Positions 46,201 to 53,611 of a stretch of DNA of 64,000 nucleotides are shown piece after piece. A model generated the notes under the pieces. The model saw only the letters and a list, made by a program, of their open reading frames with translations, was not told the origin of the DNA and ran no database searches. The first letter of the stretch is position 1; each line of letters begins with the position of its first letter. The stretch is from positions 2,666,001-2,730,000 of the forward strand of contig NC_012590.1 of the NCBI RefSeq assembly GCF_000022905.1, in the 5' to 3' direction. Source of the stretch: Corynebacterium aurimucosum ATCC 700975. GTDB taxonomy: Bacteria; Actinomycetota; Actinomycetes; Mycobacteriales; Mycobacteriaceae. A program made the position numbers and the translations under genes.

Positions 46201-46981
46201 CTTGTTCCTGCGCATCGGCGAGATCCGCCTTCGCGCGAACCTCCGCACTCCGCCGCTTGAGCTCGAACTGGGCCGCCTCACGAAGACGCTTCTCCTCCGC
46301 CTCGCGGGCAGCTTCCTGCGCCTCATCGAGCAGCAGCCGGTTTTTCTTTAGCTCCTCATCCTGTTGCGCCAGCTTCTTGAGGTAGGCGGCGGTCTGCGCT
46401 TGGGAGCGCCCAGCAACGTGGATACCTGAGGCATCAGCTGCGCTCTGGCCCAGCAGGCTGGTATCAAAGGTTGCCTGCGGGCCTGGCGCGGCCTTCGGGT
46501 TCGCGGAGTGGTATCGCACCGCCCACGCCATGAGGTCATACAAATGCGCTACCACTGCCCGCGCCTTCTGCGAGGTGGCCGGCGCTTGCTTGCCCTCCAT
46601 GTCATCGGCGTGCGCGGCGTCATTACCGCTCTTACGCAAGATGGTCATCTTGCGCAGCATGGTCTCGTTCTTCACGTACTGAAGGAAACCACGGTCCCTG
46701 GTCATCTCCGCCAAGCTGAGATACCGAGTATCACCTAAGCTCCGGAATGCCCAGATGTGGTTGACTACTCGCTCTAACACCTTGCGCGCATAGAAGCAGG
46801 AAATCACCGGATCCGCGTCCACGAACCGCTCTACCTTTAAGCACTCCTCATACGCCGTGGGCCAGACGTAGCGCACAAAACCGAAGTTAGTGCTGCGGAT
46901 TGGCCCACCCTGCACAGAGTTACGCCCAGTATTCGGGTGAGACGGGGGAGTAGGGGTCACCATAGAATTCTCCAGGGACAT
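43238..46981 (-). CDS. hsdR: Type I restriction enzyme R subunit (EcoEI-like)
   Basis: A 1247-residue motor and nuclease subunit. An N-terminal DUF4145-like helical domain (about 30-160) is followed by an Ala/Glu/Arg-rich coiled coil (195-300). The nuclease domain (about 310-450) shows WDDDRTPLAVIEAKKSM, the PD...ExK pattern. The helicase has Walker A ATGTGKT near 490, VDEAHRS near 587 and motif VI GRGTRLR near 838. The EcoEI_R_C domain closes the protein. It is separated from hsdM-hsdS-mrr by about 1 kb of decayed toxin-antitoxin genes. Confidence 0.93.
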   Translation of the reverse strand: MSLENSMVTPTPPSHPNTGRNSVQGGPIRSTNFGFVRYVWPTAYEECLKVERFVDADPVISCFYARKVLERVVNHIWAFRSLGDTRYLSLAEMTRDRGFLQYVKNETMLRKMTILRKSGNDAAHADDMEGKQAPATSQKARAVVAHLYDLMAWAVRYHSANPKAAPGPQATFDTSLLGQSAADASGIHVAGRSQAQTAAYLKKLAQQDEELKKNRLLLDEAQEAAREAEEKRLREAAQFELKRRSAEVRAKADLADAQEQAEAERAAAQQVEEKLAAKIEALEAKLAEQEAAAAERAGAGAQPDAPLAIGEAETRRQLIDPMLEVAGFSGDSVTRELELHGMPNTSGVGYADYVLWDDDRTPLAVIEAKKSMESMSVGSQQVKLYADCIEREYGIRPVMLCTNGYHIDLIDDAANLPGSGAGYPAREVEGFPTAQQLRRMIGRRTMRTLLSETPVDTDIAGGGARAYQLEAIRAVTETLEARRRRQALLVMATGTGKTRVAVATAKLLRQAGWVGKVLFLADRTALVNQAHKAFVSMYAESTPVNLIKNPEQVGDVYVTTYNTMMNLIGDDGDKPARYGPFDFDLIIVDEAHRSVYNRFKRILEYFDAYVVGLTATPKSEIDHDTYALFEMEDKTPSFEYGLDEAVADGNLVPFKTARQDSLFLRRGMAYDELSPEEQLAWDTSDWGTDEDGGRLDPPGQVSSAEINRYLFNKDTIRKVLKTVVENGIRVGGDQLGKTIIFARTQRHAELIKQVFDATFPEYSRTGASVITTHTKYAQSALDDFADPDGDVNIAISVDMLDTGVDVPEVVNLVFFKPVYSPTKFWQMVGRGTRLRPDLFGPGMDKTHFLIFDFCGNVDEFFKGEARESVIGRPRSLSEKLFDARVGLLAQLDKHAKAPEMRAELADSLHASAASIPLGHIMVRPSDKETLLRYRERSAWDELSEEKAEQLRRHIAHLPLDTMKDSETAKRFDLVILKLQVGLLDHSPEFAALRERVERMANDLMAVSSTIPMVAERRSFLERALDPEWWNNVTVEDLETIRIGMRSLIQFVPKGKRNAVTLDIQDEMGELTIDDEMPARLPGTGSYPTQLEQRLRELLQEHANDLAMIKLRSARTLNAEDVAALEAMVAQAGGGSGGSTESVDKLRERMGGDSIPAFIRRLVGLDEAAVREQFADLLSNTSFNAAQIRFIKMLVDVLVHNGGVAYEEIFQPPFDEEGSVIDIFHNKTDVIVDLRKRLERIEATAQAT

Positions 46982-47125
46982 GGTTTCACATCGGATACGT
47001 CTTAATTCCAGTAATTCTAAGTCACGGCTCTTGGCCTAGCTACCGCCATCACTTCATTCTCTGGCCAACGGCTCCGACTCCCCGTTGTTATTTCTTCACG
47101 CGCCGCTAAGATCAGCACTATCCCG

Positions 47126-47389
47126 TTGTTCAACTGCGAGCTGTCCCAAAGCCCACCAATTACCGGAGAGACTGTGATCAACACTGACCGGACTCAACCC
47201 ATTGCTAGGGTTGTTCCCGTCTTACACCCCAATAGCCGCGTACAGCAACTAGTAGCTGCCGGAATCTTGAGCCACACCCCGGCGCCTTACTCCCCGCTGA
47301 CCACTACGGCTCCAGAGCCGGACACCACAAGCTATCTACCTTCTAAGACCGACGTTGTTTCGCTTCTGGGTAGGGAAGACCGCGTGTGA
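47126..47389 (+). CDS. Phd/YefM-like antitoxin, possibly N-terminally degraded
   Basis: An 87-codon frame from a TTG. Residues 15-35 (GETVINTDRTQPIARVVPVL) have the pattern of Phd/YefM antitoxins (GETV.VTDRGRPVARLVPV), followed by LVAAGIL and a C-terminal tail ending LGREDRV like toxin-neutralising tails. The expected N-terminal strand is only partly readable upstream (ISTIPLFN) and lacks a good start codon, so this may be a pseudogene. Its stop overlaps the next start by four bases (GTGA), the usual coupling to a VapC toxin. Confidence 0.55.
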   Translation: MFNCELSQSPPITGETVINTDRTQPIARVVPVLHPNSRVQQLVAAGILSHTPAPYSPLTTTAPEPDTTSYLPSKTDVVSLLGREDRV

Positions 47390-47448
47390 TAGCTTGCCTG
47401 GACTCTTTGGGAACAGCGTGCACGCAGCCAAAAGAGCCGAAATCCTAG
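47386..47448 (+). pseudogene. VapC-like PIN toxin, N-terminal remnant
   Basis: GTG at 47386 opens a 20-codon frame starting VIACLDS, which resembles the first strand of VapC toxins (MIAYLDSSAL) with the first active-site Asp. After seven codons the similarity stops and the frame continues into the antisense of another toxin remnant before ending at TAG. The toxin is destroyed. Confidence 0.5.
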
Positions 47449-47452
47449 CCAC
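47406..47452 (-). pseudogene. Second PIN toxin, N-terminal remnant
   Basis: On the minus strand GTG at 47452 overlaps the stop of the antitoxin gene by 8 nt and reads VARISALLAACTLFPKS. PIN toxins paired with excisionase-type antitoxins begin like ...AVLDACVLYP..., so the first catalytic Asp is here Ala. Similarity ends at about 47406, where the opposite-strand toxin begins. Confidence 0.5.
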
Positions 47453-47981
47453 GCCGCGCTTTCTCTGCTGCTTCCTTGCGTGCGCCCTTGAGGGACAAGG
47501 CAATATCCTCTGCATCTGCATCATCAGTACCCGCGCTATAGGCGCCCGCGCGCTGCGCCTCAGAAACGAGCTCTCGCAGCGCTTTACGACGTTCAGCCCG
47601 CTGCTCATCCCGGTACTGCAGCACGTCAACGAGCCGAACTCTCCTATGCTTGCCTCCTGAGGTGCGTTCGAACGCTATCGACCCGTCCTCGAGCTTTTTC
47701 ACCAGAGTTGGCCTACTAATACCAAGGAAATCTGCTGCTTCCTGCGTTGTGAGCAACTGGTCCACAGGTGCGACAGTGATGGCCTTTCCCTGCTGCATCG
47801 CGCGAACGGCTTCTGACAACACTCCAAGTGCCTCTTCGGGCAGATCCACCGCTTGCCCGTCGGACCCCACGAGCGCAGGCGGCCCCTCCAACCTCTCCAG
47901 GAACTTACTCACATCGAGCATGGCCTCTAGGTCTTGCGGCGGGACGGTCGTGTGGGGGCGGTGATTCCGTACCTCATTCAT
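47445..47981 (-). CDS. Excisionase-family HTH antitoxin (toxin lost)
   Basis: A 178-residue DNA-binding protein with a MerR/excisionase-type helix-turn-helix at about 78-128 (LLTTQEAADFLGISRPTLVKKLEDG, then RTSGGKHRRVRLVDVLQYRDEQ). The charged helical C terminus (about 130-178) would bind a toxin. Such proteins are antitoxins of PIN-domain toxins, whose gene normally overlaps the 3' end; here only about 16 codons of it remain. It now may act only as an autoregulator. Confidence 0.8.
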   Translation of the reverse strand: MNEVRNHRPHTTVPPQDLEAMLDVSKFLERLEGPPALVGSDGQAVDLPEEALGVLSEAVRAMQQGKAITVAPVDQLLTTQEAADFLGISRPTLVKKLEDGSIAFERTSGGKHRRVRLVDVLQYRDEQRAERRKALRELVSEAQRAGAYSAGTDDADAEDIALSLKGARKEAAEKARRG

Positions 47982-48040
47982 AGGGCCATCTTAGAGCAAT
48001 TCGAAATACTCGAAAGGGAAACCGGGCCCTACTAGGCTAA

Positions 48041-48982
48041 CTACTCAAAGTAATCCTCATCCACTTCAACCAGCGCTACAGTCCGCTTGACCTGAACACC
48101 CACGCCATAGCGAATCATCAGTTCCGCCAGCCTATTCCCGTCGATTAAGACGACGCGTGAGGCCACCGCATCCGCGTACTCTTGCGCCCTATCGGAGAAT
48201 TTCGCCGTAGTCAGGAACACCCCGCGGTCCGCCTGCGCGCCCTGCAGCGCGCCCACGAAGGCCTGAATATCCGGCCGCCCAATACTCTTATCCAGTCCAT
48301 ACCGTTTAGCCTGCACGTAGATCCGGGAAAGACCCAGCGCATCTTGGTCAATGATCCCGTCGATACCACCATCATTGGATAGCTGCGTACGCGTGGCCTT
48401 TCCCTGCGTTCCGCCGTATCCCATGGCCATGAGCAGGTCCAGTACTGCTTGTTCAAAGAACGCCGGCTCATTCTCGTGTAACCGCGTGAGCAGATCACCA
48501 GCCACCAACTCGTTGTTGCGGGAAACACCGGTTTCCACCTGTTCCAGTGGGTCGAGCTCACTTTCGACCTCCGGAAGGTCGCTTTGCTTATCAGAATTCG
48601 CCTTGTGCACAGCCTTGCTTCCCTGACTCGGGCCCCGCCATGTTAATTCCGCTTCCGTGCCCGCAATTTCTGCACGCAGCTGCTTCTCCGTCATCCCTTC
48701 CGGATAGCGTGCCAACAAGTCACGGCCAAAGTCTGTAATTTGAAAACGCGCCCGCGCCGGCGAAATGATGGCGTTCGCCTTCTTAAGGAATGTCAGCGCC
48801 CAACCAACACGGTTTTCATAGAGCGGCTGTCCGGAAGGAATGGTCTCAAGACGTTCTTCGTCCGTAACGCCAACGCGTACCGCAGCCTCCTCGATAAGCA
48901 CACTGCGCTTAAACACCTGGCCATCTGACGCCAATACGTGAAGCACTGGAACCATGTATCCATGCCACTTCAAAATTGCCAT
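48041..48982 (-). CDS. mrr: Mrr-type restriction endonuclease
   Basis: A 313-residue protein with an N-terminal winged-helix Mrr_N domain (about 1-95) and a C-terminal Mrr catalytic domain. The nuclease motif reads GYGGT...NDGGIDGIID (Asp near 207) and IYVQAKRY (Gln-Ala-Lys near 223-225), the PD-QxK variant, followed by FVGALQGAQADRGVFLTT. Mrr enzymes cut modified DNA. Its ATG overlaps the stop of hsdS (TAATG), so it is part of the hsdM-hsdS transcript. Confidence 0.88.
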   Translation of the reverse strand: MAILKWHGYMVPVLHVLASDGQVFKRSVLIEEAAVRVGVTDEERLETIPSGQPLYENRVGWALTFLKKANAIISPARARFQITDFGRDLLARYPEGMTEKQLRAEIAGTEAELTWRGPSQGSKAVHKANSDKQSDLPEVESELDPLEQVETGVSRNNELVAGDLLTRLHENEPAFFEQAVLDLLMAMGYGGTQGKATRTQLSNDGGIDGIIDQDALGLSRIYVQAKRYGLDKSIGRPDIQAFVGALQGAQADRGVFLTTAKFSDRAQEYADAVASRVVLIDGNRLAELMIRYGVGVQVKRTVALVEVDEDYFE

Positions 48983-50118
48983 TAGAGTTCTCCTTGGAAA
49001 GCGCGAGTAGATAGGGAACTTTGTAATTCTTGCAGGAGATAAAGTTTCTTCCGTACAGAATTTTCTATGGTCTTCTTCACATTTTGCTCACGGTTGAACT
49101 GTTCCAAAACCGCCGGTTCAACTATCTGAACTTTAAAAGCCCCCAACGCCTTACGGTTGATCTTAGGTATGCTGGCGCGCCCTGATGAAGATGCGGCATA
49201 GGCTAAAAAGCGACTAGATCGTAACTGCCAAACAATCCAATCAGTCTGCGTTCTGTTTCTAGGAACCAGCGCATACATGTCCGCCGAACAGACTCCGTCG
49301 TAAGCAGCAATGCTAACTTTGTTTAGGTACGGACGAATTTTTGAATAAAGGATATCGCCTGCTTGAAAAGCATATTTTCCACTAGTCACCCTATCTTCAA
49401 CAGCGGATTTAACTCCAACAAAGTCATCAGAGCCCGAGCTCAAATTGTTTGGCGCAATATGCGGCATATCCATATATGGTTCGCTCGTCGGATCAACCAG
49501 ACTTGAGCGAATATCGACCAGTTCGCTTAGTGCGACTAGTTCGAACTTTCGGTCGCCCATCCAAAACGGAATTGCACTCAACTCTGACAACTGCGACTTC
49601 GCAGCGACAATTGCTGATTCCACCTCATCCAAAATCGCCGCGATACGGCGCTGCTCGTCGAGGGGAGGGAGGGGAACCAATAAGTCATTTAGGTCCGTCC
49701 TCTTGATCCCTTTGATGGTTACTCCACGACTCCTCGATTGGAAGAAAGAACGAGCAGACTGTAGAAAATGAAGCAAATATCTTGCGTTGCATTCTTCTGA
49801 CAGATCATTCAAATTTGTAACATCCTGGCTGAAGCTAACCGGGGCTTCAACCAACGCAGATTTCCCCACACCGATTCGCGTAACCAAAAGGACAGAACCG
49901 GGTTGAGCGATACAGGCCGCTGAGTTTCTTATCGCTGCTTCTGTGATGAACTTTTTTGCATCTATACAGTGACTTTCAGAAATATCCGCGCTTGTCACCC
50001 AAGGTATTTCACCGTTGTAATATTCAGGTTTTTTGGTAGAAGGCGTCCCACCTGATTGGAATTGCACCAACTTCGGCAGTGGCACCATCGGCCAGTCATG
50101 CTTTGCAGTGCTCGCCAT
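48982..50118 (-). CDS. hsdS: Type I restriction-modification specificity subunit
   Basis: A 378-residue subunit that selects the split DNA target. Two target-recognition domains are visible: the first from about 10 (WPMVPLPKLVQFQSGGTPSTKKPEYY) and the second from about 195 (FELVALSELVDIRSS). Each ends in a conserved helix (PPLDEQRRIAAILDEVE). The start is the ATG at 50118 (MASTAKHDW), one nt after the hsdM stop. Base composition is clearly more AT-rich than its neighbours, typical of exchanged specificity genes. Confidence 0.92.
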   Translation of the reverse strand: MASTAKHDWPMVPLPKLVQFQSGGTPSTKKPEYYNGEIPWVTSADISESHCIDAKKFITEAAIRNSAACIAQPGSVLLVTRIGVGKSALVEAPVSFSQDVTNLNDLSEECNARYLLHFLQSARSFFQSRSRGVTIKGIKRTDLNDLLVPLPPLDEQRRIAAILDEVESAIVAAKSQLSELSAIPFWMGDRKFELVALSELVDIRSSLVDPTSEPYMDMPHIAPNNLSSGSDDFVGVKSAVEDRVTSGKYAFQAGDILYSKIRPYLNKVSIAAYDGVCSADMYALVPRNRTQTDWIVWQLRSSRFLAYAASSSGRASIPKINRKALGAFKVQIVEPAVLEQFNREQNVKKTIENSVRKKLYLLQELQSSLSTRAFQGEL

Positions 50119-50119
50119 G

Positions 50120-51721
50120 TTATTTCCCCTCGCTGAGCATGGTCTTGAGGTTGGCAAGGCCTTGGGTTATGTCGCGGTCGAGTTCTTCGATTTCGGCGAT
50201 GATGTCCATGGGGTCGCGGGTTTCTTCTACCTCGAGGACGATCTCCTTGTAGCGGTTCATGGAGAGGTCATAGTCGGCTTGAGCAATCTCTTCCTTCGGC
50301 ACGGTGAAGGAGTAGTCCGTGCGGGCGCGCTCACGCTCGTCGGTGGTGCGGGAGTGCCAACGGGCAACCACGTCCGGAAGGTTGTTGAGCTTCAGCTGCT
50401 CGTCGGTGAGGGTGACGGGCGTGGGGTCGTCGGCAAGCGCGGGATCGCTTAAGTCCTGGATGTGGGAGGCGGGGGAGGGGCCGAGCAGCGGGGCGTCGAG
50501 AAGCGGAGTGCGCTTGTCGTCCAGCGAGTAACCGTCCGCGGTGACGTCATAGAACCACACCTCATCAGTGCCGCCGGAGTCCGTACGGGTAAAGCACAAA
50601 ACTGCGGTGGACACCCCCGAGTAGGGCTTGAACACGCCGGAGGGTAATTTGATGACCGCATCAAGGCGCTGATCCTCAACCAAGGTTTTGCGAAGGGCTT
50701 TGTGCGCCTTGGTAGAGCCGAAGAGGACACCTTCAGGGACAATCACCGCAGCGCGACCGCCCGGCTTGAGTAGCTGCAGGAAGCGGTGGACAAAAAGAAT
50801 CTCCGTCTTCTTGGCCGTCGTCACCGACTTGAGCTTGGGATCGACGGCATCCTTATCCAGGCTGCCCGCAAAAGGCGGGTTGGCCAGGACAAGGTCAAAG
50901 GCCTCATCGAACGTTGTGGGCAGCTGTTGCAGCGAATCGCGGTAAGAAATGTTGGGTTCTTCAAAGCCGTGCATGAACATGTTCATCGCCGCGATGCGCA
51001 CCATGGTTTTGTCAAAGTCGAAGCCTGTCAGGCCCTCATTGGTAAACGTTGTGCGCGTGTCCTTGTTAAACAGGTCTGCGCGGTGATGGTGGGCAATCCA
51101 ATCATTGGCAGCCACCAGGAACCCGGCAGTGCCACACGCTGGGTCGATGATGCGCTGCTGTGGTGTGGGCTCCATGAGCGCGACGAGGAGCTCGATAATG
51201 TGGCTGGTCGTGCGGAACTGGCCGTTCGTACCCGAGGTGGACAGCTTGTCCAGCATGTACTCATACAAGTCGCCCTTCATGTCCTTGTTGGAGAAGTGCA
51301 GCTGGTCAATGAGCTCCATGACACGCGAGAGCGTGGCCTCAGATTCGATCTCAAAGGAGGCGTTGGCCATGTGTTCTTGGAAGCCCGTGCCGCCCATCTC
51401 TTTGATGAAGGGGAAGACTTTGTTGATAATGGTGGCCTTGCGGCGGGCGATGTCACGGTCCTCAATGAGGTTGCGCCACCGCAGATCCTGTTGGCTGGCG
51501 TCAAAGATGTCTTCCGTCGCGGTGGGATCTCCTAGCGCTCGGCGCTTGTCAATCTGGACCTGACGCTCGTCGAGGTCCTTGATAAAGAGCAGGTAGGTGA
51601 ACTGCTCGATGACGGAAACAGGGTTGGAAATGCCGCCGGACCAGAAGGTGTCCCAAATGCGGTCGACGTTGTTTTTGAGGGCGCCGGTAATCATGTACTT
51701 CAGGGTAGCTGTTGCAGCCAT
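50120..51721 (-). CDS. hsdM: Type I restriction-modification methyltransferase subunit
   Basis: A 533-residue N6-adenine methyltransferase. The HsdM_N helical domain opens the protein (TLKYMITGALKNNVDRIWDTFW), the SAM site is DPACGTAGFLVAA near 205 and the catalytic motif IV is NPPF near 290. I use the ATG at 51721, which begins at the family start; the open frame extends much further upstream through the divergent promoter. It leads hsdM-hsdS-mrr and is divergent from cueP. Confidence 0.93.
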   Translation of the reverse strand: MAATATLKYMITGALKNNVDRIWDTFWSGGISNPVSVIEQFTYLLFIKDLDERQVQIDKRRALGDPTATEDIFDASQQDLRWRNLIEDRDIARRKATIINKVFPFIKEMGGTGFQEHMANASFEIESEATLSRVMELIDQLHFSNKDMKGDLYEYMLDKLSTSGTNGQFRTTSHIIELLVALMEPTPQQRIIDPACGTAGFLVAANDWIAHHHRADLFNKDTRTTFTNEGLTGFDFDKTMVRIAAMNMFMHGFEEPNISYRDSLQQLPTTFDEAFDLVLANPPFAGSLDKDAVDPKLKSVTTAKKTEILFVHRFLQLLKPGGRAAVIVPEGVLFGSTKAHKALRKTLVEDQRLDAVIKLPSGVFKPYSGVSTAVLCFTRTDSGGTDEVWFYDVTADGYSLDDKRTPLLDAPLLGPSPASHIQDLSDPALADDPTPVTLTDEQLKLNNLPDVVARWHSRTTDERERARTDYSFTVPKEEIAQADYDLSMNRYKEIVLEVEETRDPMDIIAEIEELDRDITQGLANLKTMLSEGK

Positions 51722-51785
51722 TGAGACAGCTATATGGGAAGGCTCAGCCCGCGTAGCGCGAAAAGATGATCCTTCTCTCATTCCA

Positions 51786-51814
51786 TTGATGGATACCCCG
51801 GTGGGGTATAGGCT
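51786..51814 (+). promoter_or_regulatory. cueP promoter with CsoR-type operator
   Basis: The palindrome ATACCCC-GGT-GGGGTAT is at 51793-51809, with the same 7-3-7 layout and identical arms as the copZA site at 4438-4454. It lies between TTGATG (51786-51791) and TAGGCT (51809-51814), 17 bp apart. The shared operator implies that copper controls cueP and copZA together. Confidence 0.78.
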
Positions 51815-51848
51815 TGGGTCAACACAATCGGACCCATTCGGAAGACTT

Positions 51849-52457
51849 ATGAAACGCCTCATTTCTCTTGCTGCCGCCTGCGCCGCAGCCATCACCCTGT
51901 CCTCTTGCTCTACTGACAGCCCCGTACCGAGTGAAGCCTCGAAAAGCGCCGCTTCCAGCACCGACATCCAACAGGTGCCTGCCGAGGAGATCCTCGCCGA
52001 GTTCGATCTCGAAGGATTGGATGGCCAGGAAATCGTGGACAAGCTGGACCGCCAGTCCAAGGACGAGCGCAATAGCGATCTCCTCGCATCCGTGCGCCCG
52101 AACGAGCTCATCCTCGCTACTGAACAGGGTCAGGCCTCCCTGCCGCTGCCGGAGGACAAGTTCTACCTCTCTATTGCGCCGTACCTCTCCCATACGCACG
52201 ACTGCTTCAACCACTCCCTGACCACCTGCACCGGTGAGCTCAGCCAGGAAGACATCCACGTCACCATCACGGATGACGAAGGAAATGAGCTAGTCAACGA
52301 AGACACCACGACGTTCGACAACGGCTTCATTGGCTACTGGCTGCCGGCCGACAAGAAGGGCACCATCACCATCGAGCAGGACGGCAAGACCGGCGAGGTT
52401 CCCCTGGATACCTCTGACGAAGGCGGTACCTGCGTGACCACGCTGCAGATGGCATAA
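51849..52457 (+). CDS. cueP: CueP-family copper-binding lipoprotein
   Basis: A 202-residue exported lipoprotein: MKRLISLAAACAAAITLSSC is a lipobox signal with Cys20 as the acylated residue. The mature part has the CueP pattern YLSHTHDCFNHSLTTCTGEL near 130-150 with paired Cys and His ligands, and a third Cys near the end (GGTCVTT). In Salmonella CueP is the major periplasmic copper store; here it would be tethered outside the membrane. A CsoR-type operator precedes it. A terminator hairpin follows at 52476. Confidence 0.87.
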   Translation: MKRLISLAAACAAAITLSSCSTDSPVPSEASKSAASSTDIQQVPAEEILAEFDLEGLDGQEIVDKLDRQSKDERNSDLLASVRPNELILATEQGQASLPLPEDKFYLSIAPYLSHTHDCFNHSLTTCTGELSQEDIHVTITDDEGNELVNEDTTTFDNGFIGYWLPADKKGTITIEQDGKTGEVPLDTSDEGGTCVTTLQMA

Positions 52458-52475
52458 TCTGCCCATTCACTCACC

Positions 52476-52506
52476 ACGGTGAATCCCACCTCCTGGGGTT
52501 CACCGT
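52476..52506 (+). terminator. cueP terminator
   Basis: ACGGTGAA (52476-52483) pairs with TTCACCGT (52499-52506), with CCCA/TGGG extending the stem inside, followed by TTGTCGTTTT. Confidence 0.7.
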
Positions 52507-52786
52507 TTGTCGTTTTATGGTGTCCACGCAGTGCTTGCCGACGTCAACAGTGTTCTGGACAAGTCCCCATACGGCCACTCCCTGAAGAAATCTCCGAGCA
52601 GGCAATTGACCACAACAAGTCCGCTGGTGTCGTCAACTCTGTTCCTTTTAGCCACGCCACCCCGTCGGCGCCGGCTTCTTGGGCGCAGGCGTTGTGGCTG
52701 CCCTGCTCGGCGCCATCGCCGCATTCCTGCAGTCTGTCGGCGTGGTCAAGGCTGACTTCTCCGCTCTGCAGAAGATGTTCCGCTAA
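52507..52786 (+). pseudogene. Frameshifted small Ala/Gly-rich protein gene
   Basis: Three reading frames in series give a coherent protein: FYGVHAVLADVNSVLDKSPYG, then LPEEISEQAIDHNKSAGVVN, then VGAGFLGAGVVAALLGAIAA leading to a stop at 52784-52786. Two frameshifts (near 52580 and 52665) and loss of the start break it. The last part looks like a membrane or cell-wall helix. I recognise the style of small exported corynebacterial proteins but no family. Confidence 0.5.
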
Positions 52787-52835
52787 GCACTACAGCACTA
52801 TGCACTAAAGGATGCGCTGAGCATTCAGCCCCCAC

Positions 52836-52868
52836 GTAGGCCCTCCGCTTCGGAAGCGGAGGGCCTAC
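52836..52868. terminator. Bidirectional terminator hairpin
   Basis: GTAGGCCCTCCGCTT (52836-52850) and AAGCGGAGGGCCTAC (52854-52868) form a perfect 15-bp stem with a 3-nt loop. It stands between the pseudogene and the convergent fic gene ending at 52874. Confidence 0.7.
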
Positions 52869-52873
52869 TGCGC

Positions 52874-53611
52874 TTACTGGGAGGACTCCTCTAGGCAGTC
52901 ATACAGGAAGTCCATCAAGGTCGTAGCGTCATCGGATCGGAACAGTTCATCGAGGGCAAGGTTGAATTCCAGCCTTCTCGCATTAGGGATATTAAGTGCT
53001 GCGTAGCCATTGCTCATCAAGAGGCCTGACGCCACAAGCCGTGCGGTTCGCTTGTTTCCATCGAAGTAAAACTGGCTACGCGTGGCAGAGCAGAAATAGG
53101 CCAACGCTTGCTCGACTGGGTTTTCAAGCCCTTGAAGGGAGACCAGCAAATCGGCATGAGCTTCACCCAATTCATCAGCAGGGTCGAAAGGGATGAACCC
53201 GCCATCCATGAGCCGCACTCCACCGCCATCTCCCTCCACATGGCCTTCACCACGGAAAAGACCAGCGTCCAGGGCCTCGTTCCTTGCTAGCACGGCATGG
53301 AGTGCGTTACTGGTGGCTTTATCCACCGCACATTCCTCTTTGAGGACCAGCTCATGGAGCAGGTTGAAAGCTTCTGACAAGTCCAAGATCTGTTGCTGTT
53401 CAGCAAGCGCCTTTCCACCCACCGTGACGCCATCGAGCAACGTACGGACTTCTGGGAGGGTAAACGTGTTTCCTTCCAGCGCGGCGGCATTCCACACCAA
53501 GTCAGGAAGTTGCTTGGTTAATCGAAATAACGCACGGTCGGTCCCCAACTCCGAAACGTGCGGCCGCTCATGGTGTTCCCATCTCACTCGGCTCGTTGCT
53601 CTTCTCATCAC
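52874..53611 (-). CDS. Fic-domain protein with Gln in place of catalytic His
   Basis: A 245-residue Fic-fold protein. The N-terminal helix reads NAAALEGNTFTLPEV, which keeps the Glu of the inhibitory motif (S/T)xxxE(G/N) but not the Ser/Thr. The Fic motif, normally HPFxDGNKR, is QFYFDGNKRTAR near residues 183-194, so the catalytic His is replaced by Gln; the phosphate-binding DGNKR is kept. AMPylation in the usual way is therefore doubtful. The start is GTG 53611 (directly after the TAG of the HTH gene) or ATG 53608. It forms an operon with the HTH protein. Confidence 0.82.
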   Translation of the reverse strand: MMRRATSRVRWEHHERPHVSELGTDRALFRLTKQLPDLVWNAAALEGNTFTLPEVRTLLDGVTVGGKALAEQQQILDLSEAFNLLHELVLKEECAVDKATSNALHAVLARNEALDAGLFRGEGHVEGDGGGVRLMDGGFIPFDPADELGEAHADLLVSLQGLENPVEQALAYFCSATRSQFYFDGNKRTARLVASGLLMSNGYAALNIPNARRLEFNLALDELFRSDDATTLMDFLYDCLEESSQ

